A DNA stretch of 64,000 nucleotides from Streptomyces natalensis ATCC 27448 (GTDB taxonomy: Bacteria > Actinomycetota > Actinomycetes > Streptomycetales > Streptomycetaceae). The stretch spans positions 1-64,000 of the forward strand of contig NZ_JRKI01000027.1 in assembly GCF_000935125.1 (NCBI RefSeq), read 5' to 3'. The number at the start of each line of letters is the position of its first letter. The stretch's first letter is position 1. A program made the translations under genes and the position numbers. The notes under the pieces are model-generated. The model made no database searches. It was not told where the DNA came from and worked only from the letters and a program-made list of their open reading frames with translations. Positions 8,326-16,766 of this stretch are shown here, in pieces.

Positions 8326-8892
8326 ATGAACACCCCCGCCGCCATCCAGCCCGTCCAGGCCGCCGAGCACCTGAGCACCTACACCGTCATCGACGTGCGC
8401 ACCCCCGGCGAATTCGCCGCCGGCCACCTGCCCGGCGCCCACAACATCCCCCTCGACCACCTCGGCGCCGCCCTGCCCGCCCTCAAGACGGCAGCCGCCC
8501 GCCGCGCACTGCTGATGGTGTGCGCCTCCGGCAACCGTTCCGCCACCGCCTGCGCACAGCTCGCCGACGCCGACGTCCCCGCCACCACCCTCACCGGCGG
8601 CACCGCCGCCTGGATCCAGCAGGGCCACCGGGTCGAGCGCGACAGCACCGCCACGGCCTCCTGGCCCATGGAACGCCAGGTCCGCCTCGCAGCCGGCTCC
8701 CTCGTCGTCGCCGGCCTCGCGCTCGGCACCCGTTACCGGCCCGCCCGCTGGCTGTCCGCCGCCATCGGAAGCGGCCTGGTCTTCTCCGCCGTCACCAACA
8801 CCTGCGGCATGGCCGCCGTGCTGGCCAAACTCCCGTACAACCAGCCCCGCACCGCCGACCTCGATGCCACCCTGCGGACCCTTGGAGAGTGA
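8326..8892 (+). CDS. Rhodanese-DUF2892 membrane-anchored sulfurtransferase (YgaP-like)
   Basis: 188 residues. The N-terminal 105 form a rhodanese domain with C66 in the loop VCASGNRSAT, after the IDVRTPGEFAAGHLPGA motif and before TLTGGTAAWIQQGH. The rest is a DUF2892 segment beginning with MERQVRLAAGSLVVAG and holding two predicted membrane helices, the second ending in NTCGMAAVLAKLPYN. This is the architecture of Escherichia coli YgaP, a membrane-tethered rhodanese. The ATG at 8326 follows GAAAGGAAA. It is transcribed away from the CstR-like repressor with a shared operator between them, so it should be induced with the rest of the sulfur module. A further 375 bases of open frame upstream overlap the repressor gene and are not coding. 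Confidence 0.88.
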   Translation: MNTPAAIQPVQAAEHLSTYTVIDVRTPGEFAAGHLPGAHNIPLDHLGAALPALKTAAARRALLMVCASGNRSATACAQLADADVPATTLTGGTAAWIQQGHRVERDSTATASWPMERQVRLAAGSLVVAGLALGTRYRPARWLSAAIGSGLVFSAVTNTCGMAAVLAKLPYNQPRTADLDATLRTLGE

Positions 8893-9446
8893 CCACGCCC
8901 GCCGTGGCCGCCCCCTTCGGCGCAGCTCCCACCGCCCTCGATGGCACGGACTGCGGCCGCCAAGAGGGCGGTACGGCCCACGCCCTCTGCCACCTCTTTG
9001 GAGTCAGTCCGCGCCGACAGACGATTCGAAATGTCCAAGGAAGCGGTCAGCGCGGCTCGGGCGCCAGGTCTGTGCTCGTAGTGCCCCGGCCCTGCGGTTG
9101 AACGTCTCGGCCACGACCGCCGCGCGGTCAGGCCGGCGGCTGCGTCAACTCCTCTATGCGATCACGCAGTTCAGGAGCCCGTTGCCGGGCAGGGCCATGG
9201 GAAGACGAGATCCTTGCCCCCCGGTCCGCCGTCCGCTCGACCACACGACCACACGACCGGCGAACGCCGTCTTTCACCTTTCTCCCGTCCGATCCGTATT
9301 CTCCCGTCCGATCCGCTGTCAATTCCTGTGCACTTTGAGCCAACTTGCAGCCGCTGAGCCCGATTACCGACTGAGAGGTTGTCGTGTTCGCGACGAACTC
9401 GTTTACTGCGGGCAGCAGCTGACACTCAAGGAGGCGCACAAGGCTC
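8893..9446. other. Intergenic region with a direct repeat
   Basis: About 550 bases without a supported gene. The one structured element is a direct repeat at 9281-9315. LysR-type regulators often sit divergent to snapalysin genes; none is present here. The promoter of the protease gene should lie in the AT-richer part, 9300-9400. Confidence 0.4.
9281..9315. repeat. 16-base direct repeat upstream of the protease gene
   Basis: TCTCCCGTCCGATCCG occurs at 9281-9296 and again at 9300-9315, a 19-base period (just under two helical turns). It lies 130-165 bases before the snapalysin-like start, so it could be an activator-binding pair or a simple duplication. Confidence 0.5.
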
Positions 9447-10037
9447 ATGATCAAGCGAATAGTCGCCCTGACAGCACTTGTCCCCGCCATGCTGAGCACT
9501 CCGGTCGGCGTCGCCTCGGCGCACTCCGCGCCGCACGCGACCACGGCTGTGGTCACCCTGACCTACGACGCCGGCAAAGCCGGTAAGTGGGCGGGCCCGA
9601 TCAAGCAGGCCGTGAAGAACTGGAACGACGCGGTGCACAACGTGCGCCTGGTGCCGACGAGCACCCCCGGCTCGGCCGACTACGTCTACGAGGCGACCAG
9701 CGGCTGGCCGCAGGCCACGTTGGGGCCGATCTTCCCCGGCGGCAACGGTGACGTGCAGCTGGGCCGGCAAGCGGTGGACCAGGGTTACGACGTGACCCGG
9801 ATCGTGGCGCACGAAACCGGGCACATCCTCGGCCTGCCCGACCACTACAGCGGCCCGTGCTCGGAGCTCATGTCCGGCCACGGCCCCGGCACGTCCTGCA
9901 CGAACGCCAAGCCGGACGCGGCCGAGGCGGCGCAGGTCGACAAGAACTACGCCGCCGGCACGCCGTCGATGCGCCCGCATCACCACCAGGTGGTGATCGA
10001 CATCTGGTCCGGCCGGGTGCCCACTGCCTCGCGCTGA
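9447..10037 (+). CDS. Snapalysin-like secreted zinc metalloprotease (M7)
   Basis: A 196-residue precursor. Residues 1-25 are a signal peptide (MIKRIVALTALVPAML... ending ASA). The catalytic motif HETGHILGLPD places zinc ligands at H122, H126 and D132 with E123 as base, followed by a Met-turn region ELMSGHGPGTSC. Cysteines C138 and C151 correspond to the disulfide of snapalysin, the small neutral protease of Streptomyces, which is secreted and hydrolyses milk proteins at aromatic residues. The mature part is about 140-165 residues, matching the smallest known metalloendopeptidases. The tail is His/Arg-rich and may be trimmed. The ATG follows AAGGAGG at a rather long spacing of about 12 bases. 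No LysR-type activator is adjacent. Confidence 0.92.
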   Translation: MIKRIVALTALVPAMLSTPVGVASAHSAPHATTAVVTLTYDAGKAGKWAGPIKQAVKNWNDAVHNVRLVPTSTPGSADYVYEATSGWPQATLGPIFPGGNGDVQLGRQAVDQGYDVTRIVAHETGHILGLPDHYSGPCSELMSGHGPGTSCTNAKPDAAEAAQVDKNYAAGTPSMRPHHHQVVIDIWSGRVPTASR

Positions 10038-10383
10038 CCGGCCGGCGACACGCCAGCAGCGGGGACCGGCTGCGGCAGAGGGCCAGATGGTCGACGGGCA
10101 CCGTGGGACCGCGTGCAGGGCTACAGCTTCCGCGGCTCCACCCCGGCCTTCGGGACGCTTCGGCCTCTGCGCGACCCGGCCGGGGCCGACACGGAGGAGG
10201 ACGAGCCCGCCGAGGGCCGACCCGGGCGCCGGCGGCCGGGCGGGCTCATGCTGGGGGTAGGGCCGGGCAAACCGTCAGGTGCTGCGATCGGAATCCGGGG
10301 CCAAGTCGCCCCCGCTCCGGCCGCATGGACGGGAAGTCCCTGAGCATTGCGGCGTGGCGCGGGGGCGGGGGTAGGGGCGGGCC
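10038..10383. other. Intergenic region, no supported gene
   Basis: Roughly 345 bases between the ends of the convergent protease and cyclophilin genes. It is GC-rich with G-runs (for example around 10360-10380). Frames on either strand are arginine/proline-rich shadows. No convincing terminator hairpin was found. Confidence 0.4.
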
Positions 10384-10884
10384 TCAGGCGACGGTGCCGC
10401 TTTCCTTGATGACGACGTCGGAGCTCAGGGCGCCGGTGCGGGAGCCGAGGGCCTCGATCTGCTTGACGAGGTCCTCTCCCTCGACAACCTCGCCGAAGAC
10501 GACGTGTTTGCCGTCGAGCCACGGGGTGACGACGGTCGTCACGAAGAACTGGGAGCCGTTGGTGTTCGGGCCGCGGTTGGCCATCGACAGCAGGAACGGC
10601 CGGTCGTGCTTGAGCGAGAGGTTCTCGTCGGCGAAGGTGGCGCCGAAGATGCTCTTGCCGCCGGTGCCGTTGCCGTCGGTGAAGTCGCCGCCCTGAAGCA
10701 TGAACTCGGGGATGACGCGGTGGAAGGCCGAACCGGCGTAGCCGTAGCCGTTCTGGCCGGTGGCGAGCTCGCGGAAGTTGCGCGCGGTCTCCGGGACGAC
10801 GTCGTCGAAGAGCCGGAAGACGATGCGGCCGGCGTCCTTGCCGTCAATGGTTATGTCGAAGTAAACGTTCTGCATGGGCCCCAT
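10384..10884 (-). CDS. Cyclophilin-type peptidyl-prolyl cis-trans isomerase
   Basis: A 166-residue cytosolic cyclophilin. Catalytic and substrate-pocket residues are all visible: FHRVIPEFMLQGGDF (Arg and Phe of the active site), the GTGGKSIFG loop, SMANRGPNTNGSQFFVTT and the WLDGKHVVFGEVVEG motif carrying the conserved Trp and His. The length is typical of single-domain bacterial PpiA/PpiB without a signal peptide. Two in-frame ATGs four codons apart (10884 and 10875) are both possible; upstream bases do not decide between them. It lies alone between two unrelated transcripts and is probably a housekeeping folding enzyme. Confidence 0.95.
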   Translation of the reverse strand: MGPMQNVYFDITIDGKDAGRIVFRLFDDVVPETARNFRELATGQNGYGYAGSAFHRVIPEFMLQGGDFTDGNGTGGKSIFGATFADENLSLKHDRPFLLSMANRGPNTNGSQFFVTTVVTPWLDGKHVVFGEVVEGEDLVKQIEALGSRTGALSSDVVIKESGTVA

Positions 10885-11052
10885 TCTGACATCAGTTATC
10901 CATGGGGCCTGCGGAGCGTCCCACGATCGACCGGCTGAGCGCGGCAGGCAGCTCCCTGACGTACGAAATCAAGGAGATCGCCGAGTCACCGCAGGTACGG
11001 CCGGCCCGGTCTGCACCGCGGCGAGGCAGCGTGCGTCCCAGCGGCGGCCCCG

Positions 11053-11727
11053 TCACCCCGGCAGCACGAACCCGCATTCGTACGCCGCGATCACCGCCTG
11101 TGTCCGGTCCCGTACGCCCAGCTTGGCCAGTACACCCGCCACGTGGGTCTTGACCGTGGCCGGGCCCACGCCCAGCCGTGCGGCGATCTCGGCGTTGGTC
11201 AAACCCTCCGCCATAAGCCGCAGCACCGCCCCCTCCCGCTCCGAGAGCCGGGCCCGCAGCCTGCGCGCCGCATCGTGTGCCGCCCGTTCCCCCGCGTGCC
11301 GGGCGGCCAGCGCGCGCACCGCCGTCGGGAACAGCAGTGAATCGGAGCGCGCCACCAGACGCACGGCCTGCACCAGTTCCTCCGCCTTGGACCGCTTGAG
11401 CAGAAATCCGCTGGCTCCGGCCCGCAGCGCGTCATAGACATACGCGTCGTTCTCGAACGTCGTCACCACGATGATGCGCGGTGGTTCGGGCATCTGGGCC
11501 AGGATCTGCTCGGTCGCCCGGATGCCGTCGATCTGAGGCATCCGCACATCCATCAGGACAATGTCCGGCCGCAGCTGACGGACCAGCGGGATCGCCTCCG
11601 CCCCCGTGGTGGCCTCCCCGACCACCTCCATACCCGGCTCGGAATCGAGGATGGCGCGCAGCGCGGTGCGCACCAGCCGCTCATCGTCGGCCAGCACGAT
11701 GCGCAGGGGCACTGGATGCTCGCTCAC
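11053..11727 (-). CDS. NarL/LuxR-family response regulator
   Basis: 224 residues. The receiver domain (1-120) has the acidic pair ADDE, phospho-acceptor D60 in VLMDVRMP, Thr in VVTTF and Lys in GFLLKRS. The C-terminal LuxR helix-turn-helix reads LSEREGAVLRLMAEGLTNAEIAARL, then VKTHVAGVLAKLGVRDRTQAV. The GTG start at 11727 overlaps the end of the kinase gene upstream by four bases (GTGA); the frame is open 14 codons further but those lie inside the kinase. It forms a two-component pair with the kinase at 11724-13070. The target genes are not evident; nothing adjacent looks like an ABC exporter, the usual partner of this regulator class. Confidence 0.93.
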   Translation of the reverse strand: MSEHPVPLRIVLADDERLVRTALRAILDSEPGMEVVGEATTGAEAIPLVRQLRPDIVLMDVRMPQIDGIRATEQILAQMPEPPRIIVVTTFENDAYVYDALRAGASGFLLKRSKAEELVQAVRLVARSDSLLFPTAVRALAARHAGERAAHDAARRLRARLSEREGAVLRLMAEGLTNAEIAARLGVGPATVKTHVAGVLAKLGVRDRTQAVIAAYECGFVLPG

Positions 11728-13070
11728 CGGCCCGCCTTCGCGATCGGGAGGCCGGCCGTCAGCCGCCACACGCCGTCATGTGCCCCGGCCTCCGCCTCGC
11801 CGCCCAGCAGCCGGGCGCGCTCGCCGATGCCACGCAGCCCCAGCCCGCCGCCCGTCCGGTCCGCCGGTCCCGATTCCGTCACAGGGTTCTCCATCACGAG
11901 TGTCAACTCATCGTCTGTTATGTGCAGTTGTAGCCGTACGGTGACCTGTCCGGCGTGCCGCAGCGCGTTGCTCAGCCCCTCCTGCACGATCCGGTACGCC
12001 TCGCGGGAGACCACCGGCGGCAGCGCAGCGCCTCCGCCCTCGATCGTGGCTTTGACGGTCAGCCCCGCCGCGCGGGTGCGGTCCAGGAGGGCGTCCAGGG
12101 TGTCGAGGGTGGGCACCGGGGCGGTGCAGGCGGTGTCGTCCTCGCGCAGCAGGCCCAGGACGGTGTCCAGTTCGGCGACGGCGTCGCGGGTGGTCTCCTC
12201 GATGGCGGTCAGGGCCTGGCGGGCGAACTCCGGGTCCGCGTCCAGGACCCGGCGGGCCGCGCTTGCCTGGAGGGTGACCGCGCTCAGCGCATGCCCCACC
12301 GAGTCGTGCAGTTCGCGGGCCAGCCGATTACGCAAGGCCAGGTCGGCGGCCCGGCGCTCGGCCGCGGCGAGCCGGTCAGCGGGCACAGGCCCCAGCAGGA
12401 CCGGCGCCAGACGGGCCAGCAGTTGCCCGGCTCCCCAGGCCGTACCCGCCACCAGGAGCATCAACGCCAGCCCGGCCAGCGGCCCGAGCACGCCGGGGAC
12501 GGCCCGGTGCCACGCCGGGAAACCGCGCTGCACCGGCGCCGCGAACGGCAACACCATCAGCACGACCGCGGCCGGCGGCGCGGCCAGCGACATCCCGCTC
12601 ACGATCCCGCCGACCCCGTTGTGCGCCAGGAACCACAGCCCGGTACGCCACCGGGCCGCCCACCCATACCCCGGCCCGTCAGCCAGCAGCTCCCCCGGCA
12701 CACCACAGATCGACCGCACGGCGCTGACCGCGAGGGACCGCGCCGGCGCGACGACCAACCCGACCAGCCCGGCGAGGGGAAGGGCAGCACCGAACGCGAT
12801 GAACTGGGTCGCGATGTCGCGGTCCGGGTCGGCGCTGTCCATGATCATCGGCACAAGGACCGACGCCACCATGAAGGACGGCATCAGCATCGCGCCGCCG
12901 ATCACCAGATGAGCCCAGCGCAGTGCGTGCAGCCGCAGTCCGGTCGGCCGCCGTTCGCTGAGCTGTCTTTGGTTGAGCTGCCGTTCGCTGAGCTGCCTTT
13001 GGTTCAGTCGCACCGCGCGGCCTCGGGCTCGGCTTGGCGCCCGGCCTGGCGCTCCGCGACGGCCCCCCAT
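11724..13070 (-). CDS. Membrane sensor histidine kinase (HisKA_3 type)
   Basis: About 448 residues from the chosen ATG. After a basic, repeat-containing N-terminus come several hydrophobic segments (residues about 60-230), then a HisKA_3 dimerisation helix LARELHDSVGHALSAVTLQ with the phospho-His in the ELHDSVGH motif, and an ATPase domain ending with GGGLGLRGIGERARLLGG. The N-terminal run LNQRQLSERQLNQRQLSER arises from a duplicated 30-base DNA segment (about 12955-13012). Start choices include ATG 13070 and GTG 13010; the latter would skip part of the basic stretch, and neither has a strong ribosome site. It is translationally coupled to the NarL-type regulator. The signal sensed is unknown. 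Confidence 0.88.
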   Translation of the reverse strand: MGGRRGAPGRAPSRARGRAVRLNQRQLSERQLNQRQLSERRPTGLRLHALRWAHLVIGGAMLMPSFMVASVLVPMIMDSADPDRDIATQFIAFGAALPLAGLVGLVVAPARSLAVSAVRSICGVPGELLADGPGYGWAARWRTGLWFLAHNGVGGIVSGMSLAAPPAAVVLMVLPFAAPVQRGFPAWHRAVPGVLGPLAGLALMLLVAGTAWGAGQLLARLAPVLLGPVPADRLAAAERRAADLALRNRLARELHDSVGHALSAVTLQASAARRVLDADPEFARQALTAIEETTRDAVAELDTVLGLLREDDTACTAPVPTLDTLDALLDRTRAAGLTVKATIEGGGAALPPVVSREAYRIVQEGLSNALRHAGQVTVRLQLHITDDELTLVMENPVTESGPADRTGGGLGLRGIGERARLLGGEAEAGAHDGVWRLTAGLPIAKAGR

Positions 13071-13448
13071 ATCCCGGTGATCATCTGGACAGAGTAGGTC
13101 AGACTCACCACCGGCGTGGGCCACTTGGGGCCGACAAGTCCTACGCCTACTTCACCGACCCGGATCCGGCACCGTAACTTCCGGGCCGCCGACCCTGCCA
13201 TAACCCATCGAACAGGCCCTGCCCCCCCGCCCGCCCACCACAGAACACCAGTGCCCCCCTGGCAATCGCAGCGGGACACCACCTCAACAACCAGAGCAAC
13301 AGGGCCGGTTGAACCAACAAACTGTCGGCTCAACCAGCCGCATTGGGTCGGACCACCCCGCCCTCGGCGGTTCCTCCAGGCGGTGGACGACTTCTCGCCA
13401 TTCCGTCGCCGGTCGCCGTCACCCGTCCCGACCGGTGTGGTCTCCCTG
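13071..13448. other. Intergenic region, no supported gene
   Basis: About 380 bases between the kinase start and the end of the TetR gene. The sequence is C-rich with no hairpin or operator that stands out. The kinase promoter should lie here. Confidence 0.35.
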
Positions 13449-14024
13449 TCACGCCAGCGCGGTGGTTCCCCAGCCCTGTTCCATCAGGGCGAACAGGTCG
13501 CGCATGGCCCGGGCCGGGTCGTCGCTCGCATGGGCGAGGCTGCGGGCCTCCAGGACGAAGCGTGCCAGGCCGGTGACGGCGAGGTCGTCCGGGGACAGTC
13601 CGGTGGCCTCGGCGAGCGTGGCGGCCAGTGCCTTCTCGTGGCGCGACCACATGCGCCGGGCGTAATCCCGCAGCGCGGGGGTGGAGTCGACGAGGACGAA
13701 AAACGGGTCGTCGGCCCGTACGGCGGCATGGGTGTTCACCATGTGGTCGCACAGGGCGTGCAGCGCGGACTGGCCGGGGGCCCGGTCGCGCACGGCGGCG
13801 ACCAGGGCGCTCTCGACGTCCGCGTCCAGGTCGAAGACGAGGGCTTCCTTGCTGGGGAAGTGCTTGAAGAGTGTGCTCAGCGAGACGTCGGCCGCCTCCG
13901 CCACCTCGCGCACACCGACGTTGTCGAAGCCGCGCTCGGTGAACAGCCGCAGTGCAGCATCCGCCAGGGCCTGCCTGGTCTGCGCCTTCTTGCGCTCGCG
14001 GCGCCCTGGTGTCGTCTCGGCCAT
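13449..14024 (-). CDS. TetR-family regulator of the divergent monooxygenase
   Basis: 191 residues. The N-terminal DNA-binding domain is clear: RQALADAALRLFTERGFDNV, then VREVAEAADVSLSTLFKHFPSKEAL, with the usual helix-turn-helix spacing. The C-terminal ligand domain ends with RDLFALMEQGWG, as in many actinobacterial TetR proteins of the same subgroup. It starts 217 bases from a divergent flavin monooxygenase gene, and an 8-base inverted repeat lies in the gap, so it very likely represses that gene and itself. TetR partners of flavin monooxygenases commonly respond to the enzyme's substrate; the ligand here is unknown. Confidence 0.92.
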   Translation of the reverse strand: MAETTPGRRERKKAQTRQALADAALRLFTERGFDNVGVREVAEAADVSLSTLFKHFPSKEALVFDLDADVESALVAAVRDRAPGQSALHALCDHMVNTHAAVRADDPFFVLVDSTPALRDYARRMWSRHEKALAATLAEATGLSPDDLAVTGLARFVLEARSLAHASDDPARAMRDLFALMEQGWGTTALA

Positions 14025-14050
14025 GGCCCCACCCTACCCCGTACGGCGAT

Positions 14051-14070
14051 TCGATCGTAAAGACGATCGA
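14051..14070. promoter_or_regulatory. TetR-type palindromic operator
   Basis: TCGATCGT, four bases, ACGATCGA: a perfect 8-base inverted repeat in the gap between the divergent TetR gene (start 14024) and the monooxygenase (start 14242). It lies 27 bases from the TetR start codon, so binding would block the repressor promoter and possibly the divergent one. Confidence 0.7.
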
Positions 14071-14241
14071 CTCAAAAGTCGGAGCAATTGTACTTTTGGA
14101 GCTGCTGTGTTTTTGTGGATGTCGCGACGGGGAACCCACCGGCATCCCGCGGCCCGCCGGCATCGCATCCGGATGCGGGACCCGGAATCCGGGACGCGTC
14201 CCCCCCACCTGACCGACGTGTAGAAACGGAGCCTGACCCTC

Positions 14242-15411
14242 ATGTCCACCACCCCTCGCATCGCCATCATCGGCGCCGGTCCCGGCGGCCTCGTCTGTGC
14301 GCGCGTCCTCCAGCGGCACGGCGTGCCCGTCACGGTCTTCGAGCGTGAGGCCGACCCCAACTCCCGTTCGCAGGGCGGCACCCTCGACATCCACGAAGAC
14401 ACCGGCCAGGTCGCCCTGCGCGCCGCCGGACTGTTCGAACAGTTCCTCGCCCTCTCCCGGCCCGAAAGCCAGGAGTGGCGCATGTACGACCGCCACGCGA
14501 CCCTGATACGCCACGACCAGGCCGGCGAGGGCGATCTGAGCAGGCCCGAGATCGACCGCGGCCAGCTGCGCACCCTCCTGCTGGACTCCCTCACCCCCGG
14601 CACGGTCCGCTGGAGCCACGCCGTACAGGCCGTCACCCCACTCCCCCACGGCACCGTCCAGCTACACCACCACGACCGCGCCGTCGAGGAGTTCGACCTG
14701 GTCATCGGCGCCGACGGCGCCTGGTCCCGGGTACGCCCCGCGCTCTCCGACGCCCAACCCTCGTACGCCGGCGTCACGATGGTGGAAGCCCACTTCGACG
14801 ACGTCGACCACCGCCACCCCGCCATCGCCCGGCTGGTCGGCGTCGGCTCCATGTCGGCCAAGACGGGCCGCCGCAGTCTGATGCTGCAGCGCAACAGCAA
14901 CGCACACATACGCGCCTACATCACCTTCCGCGGCCCCCAGGACTGGCACGCCGGCCTCGACCTCGCCGACACCGAGGCCGTACGCGCCCGCCTCCTCACC
15001 CAGTACCAGGGCTGGGACGAAAGCCTGCTGGACATCCTGCGCGACAACGAGGGCGGATTCATGAATCGGCCCATGTTCGTCCTTCCCGTTCCCCACACAT
15101 GGCAGCGCGTCCCCGGCATCACTCTCCTCGGCGACGCCGCCCACCTGATGCCGCCCAACGGAGTCGGCGCCAACCTCGCCCTGCTCGACGGCGCCGAACT
15201 CGCCCGGGCCGTCATCGACCACCCCACCATCGACGAGGCCCTCGACGCCTACGAAAGCGTCATGCTGCCCCGCGCCATCGACAACGCGAAGACCGCCCAG
15301 CACATGCTCGCCACCCTCATGCCTGACAACGACTCCGACGAGGCCCTCTTCCCCGACGCCGCCTGGACGGCCGGCACCCTCCCGGACTCGCCACCCGCCC
15401 ATAGCAACTGA
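14242..15411 (+). CDS. FAD-dependent monooxygenase, TetX-like
   Basis: A 389-residue class A flavin monooxygenase. The Rossmann motif IIGAGPGGLVCARVLQRHG starts near residue 9. The segment GGTLDIHEDTGQVALRAAGL matches the substrate-side signature of TetX and its relatives; the DG motif appears in VIGADGAWSRVR and the FAD-pyrophosphate motif in LLGDAAHLMPPNGVGAN. There are no membrane segments. The ATG follows AACGGAGCCTGACCCTC. It is controlled by the divergent TetR gene through the palindrome at 14051-14070. TetX-type enzymes inactivate tetracyclines by hydroxylation, but close relatives act on other aromatic polyketides, so substrate and any resistance role are inference. Confidence 0.9.
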   Translation: MSTTPRIAIIGAGPGGLVCARVLQRHGVPVTVFEREADPNSRSQGGTLDIHEDTGQVALRAAGLFEQFLALSRPESQEWRMYDRHATLIRHDQAGEGDLSRPEIDRGQLRTLLLDSLTPGTVRWSHAVQAVTPLPHGTVQLHHHDRAVEEFDLVIGADGAWSRVRPALSDAQPSYAGVTMVEAHFDDVDHRHPAIARLVGVGSMSAKTGRRSLMLQRNSNAHIRAYITFRGPQDWHAGLDLADTEAVRARLLTQYQGWDESLLDILRDNEGGFMNRPMFVLPVPHTWQRVPGITLLGDAAHLMPPNGVGANLALLDGAELARAVIDHPTIDEALDAYESVMLPRAIDNAKTAQHMLATLMPDNDSDEALFPDAAWTAGTLPDSPPAHSN

Positions 15412-15528
15412 GGCCAGTCCACAGCTATATGACCTTCCGTCAGCGGCAGCTACGGCTTCACCGCTTCGACGTCCCCAGCCCGTCAGCGGCAGGCCGGCAA
15501 CCTGCGTGCAGCGGCTCCGCCCTCCGGC

Positions 15529-15690
15529 TCACGCCCGCGCGCCGCCATCGACAGGGAGGACCGCGCCGGTCACGTAGGAGGCGCGGTCGCTGAGGAGCCA
15601 GGCGGCGGCCTGGGCGATTTCGTCGGGGTCGGCCATGCGGCCCAGTGGGGTCCGCGCCGTGATCCGTTCGAGAACACCGGGTGACTCCGC
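15529..15690 (-). pseudogene. 3' stump of an SDR oxidoreductase
   Basis: Read on the minus strand in one frame, this stretch gives a typical SDR C-terminus: VLERITARTPLGRMADPDE, then AQAAAWLLSDRASYVTGAVL and PVDGGARA followed by TGA at 15531-15529. The first 190 or so residues of a normal SDR, including the glycine-rich NAD motif and the YxxxK site, are absent; the frame instead runs backwards into the start of the XRE regulator gene. In Streptomyces, regulators of this XRE type often face an SDR gene, so a deletion appears to have removed the 5' part of the partner and the shared promoter. No start codon or function remains. Confidence 0.75.
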
Positions 15691-16550
15691 CTGGGCCCGT
15701 GGACAGACGAGAACTGGCGGCCTTCCTGCGCAGCAGGCGCGAGCGGATCAGCCCCGCCGATGTGGGACTGCCGAGCGGGCCGCGCCGTCGCACTCCGGGG
15801 CTGCGCCGCGAGGAGGCGGCGCAGCTGGCGTTCATCTCGACCGAGTACTACACGCGGCTGGAGCAGGCCCGCGCTCCACGCCCGTCGCGCGAGGTGCTGG
15901 CCGGGCCGGCCCGCGCCCTGCGCCTGTCGGACGCCGAACGCCATCTCCTCCACCACCTGGCCGGCGCACCACCGGGCCCACCGCCCGGCCCCTCCCGCGA
16001 GGTACGGCAGAGCATCCTCGACCTGCTCCAGCGCCTACCGAACGCAGCGGCAATCGTCACGTCCGCGACGTTCGACGTCATCGCCTGGAACGCCCTGGCA
16101 GCCGCCCTCATGGAGGACTTCTCCGCCCTGCCGCCGCGCGACCGCAACCTGGTGCGCCGGGTCTTCCTCGGGCCGCACCGGCAGGGGCAGCGGCTGTACG
16201 GAGTATCGGACGCGGAAGCATTCGCCCGCTCCTCGGCCCGGCAACTGCGGGCCACCGCCGCCCGCTACCCCGACGATCCCGACGTGGCTCAGCTGGTGGG
16301 CGAACTCCTCTCCGGAAGCGAGGAGTTCGCCCGGCTGTGGGCCTCCCACGACGTCTGCGCCGAACCCACCCTGTGCAAGACCTTTCAGCACCCGCTCGTC
16401 GGCCCGGTCACCGTCAACTGCGACGCCCTGGACATCACCGACCGCGATCAGCGCGTCATCATCTACACCGCCACACCCGGCTCACCGTCCGAGGAGGCAC
16501 TGCGGCTGTTGTCGGTCGTCGGCACGCAGCGCATGGACGTGCCCGGCTGA
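15681..16550 (+). CDS. XRE-family regulator with MmyB-like ligand domain
   Basis: About 289 residues. The N-terminal XRE helix-turn-helix shows LAAFLRSRRERISPADVGLP and TPGLRREEAAQLAFISTEYY, then TRLEQARAPRPSREVLAGPA; this proline-rich layout is typical of the actinobacterial MmyB-like group. The C-terminal domain (from about residue 105) has AAAIVTSATFDVIAWNALAA and ends with LDITDRDQRVIIYTATPGS, a PAS-like fold thought to bind fatty acids. Starts at GTG 15681 or GTG 15699 are both possible. The gene's 5' end overlaps the deletion junction of a decayed SDR gene, so its original promoter is probably gone and the first codons may be altered. Confidence 0.85.
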   Translation: MTPPGPVDRRELAAFLRSRRERISPADVGLPSGPRRRTPGLRREEAAQLAFISTEYYTRLEQARAPRPSREVLAGPARALRLSDAERHLLHHLAGAPPGPPPGPSREVRQSILDLLQRLPNAAAIVTSATFDVIAWNALAAALMEDFSALPPRDRNLVRRVFLGPHRQGQRLYGVSDAEAFARSSARQLRATAARYPDDPDVAQLVGELLSGSEEFARLWASHDVCAEPTLCKTFQHPLVGPVTVNCDALDITDRDQRVIIYTATPGSPSEEALRLLSVVGTQRMDVPG

Positions 16551-16766
16551 CGGCGCCTCAGGCGTACGGGGCGAGAACCGGCTCGTGCCTATGGGATTGC
16601 CGGAATCTCATTGCATATGTGGGCGTCTGGTGCGAATCTTCTTGCATTTGCAGATGTGGCGATACGGTGATCGACCGAGCGTGTACGAGATGCCCGGGCG
16701 TGCGCATCGGACACCTCGCTGCGCCGATCACAGCGGTACGCCCGCCACCACGGGAGGGAAGACCTC

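Noticed and set aside
16600..16670. Imperfect direct repeat with TTGCAT and ATGTGG before the M24 peptidase
   Set aside because: Spacing and sequence differ between the two halves; it may be chance similarity in an AT-richer promoter region.
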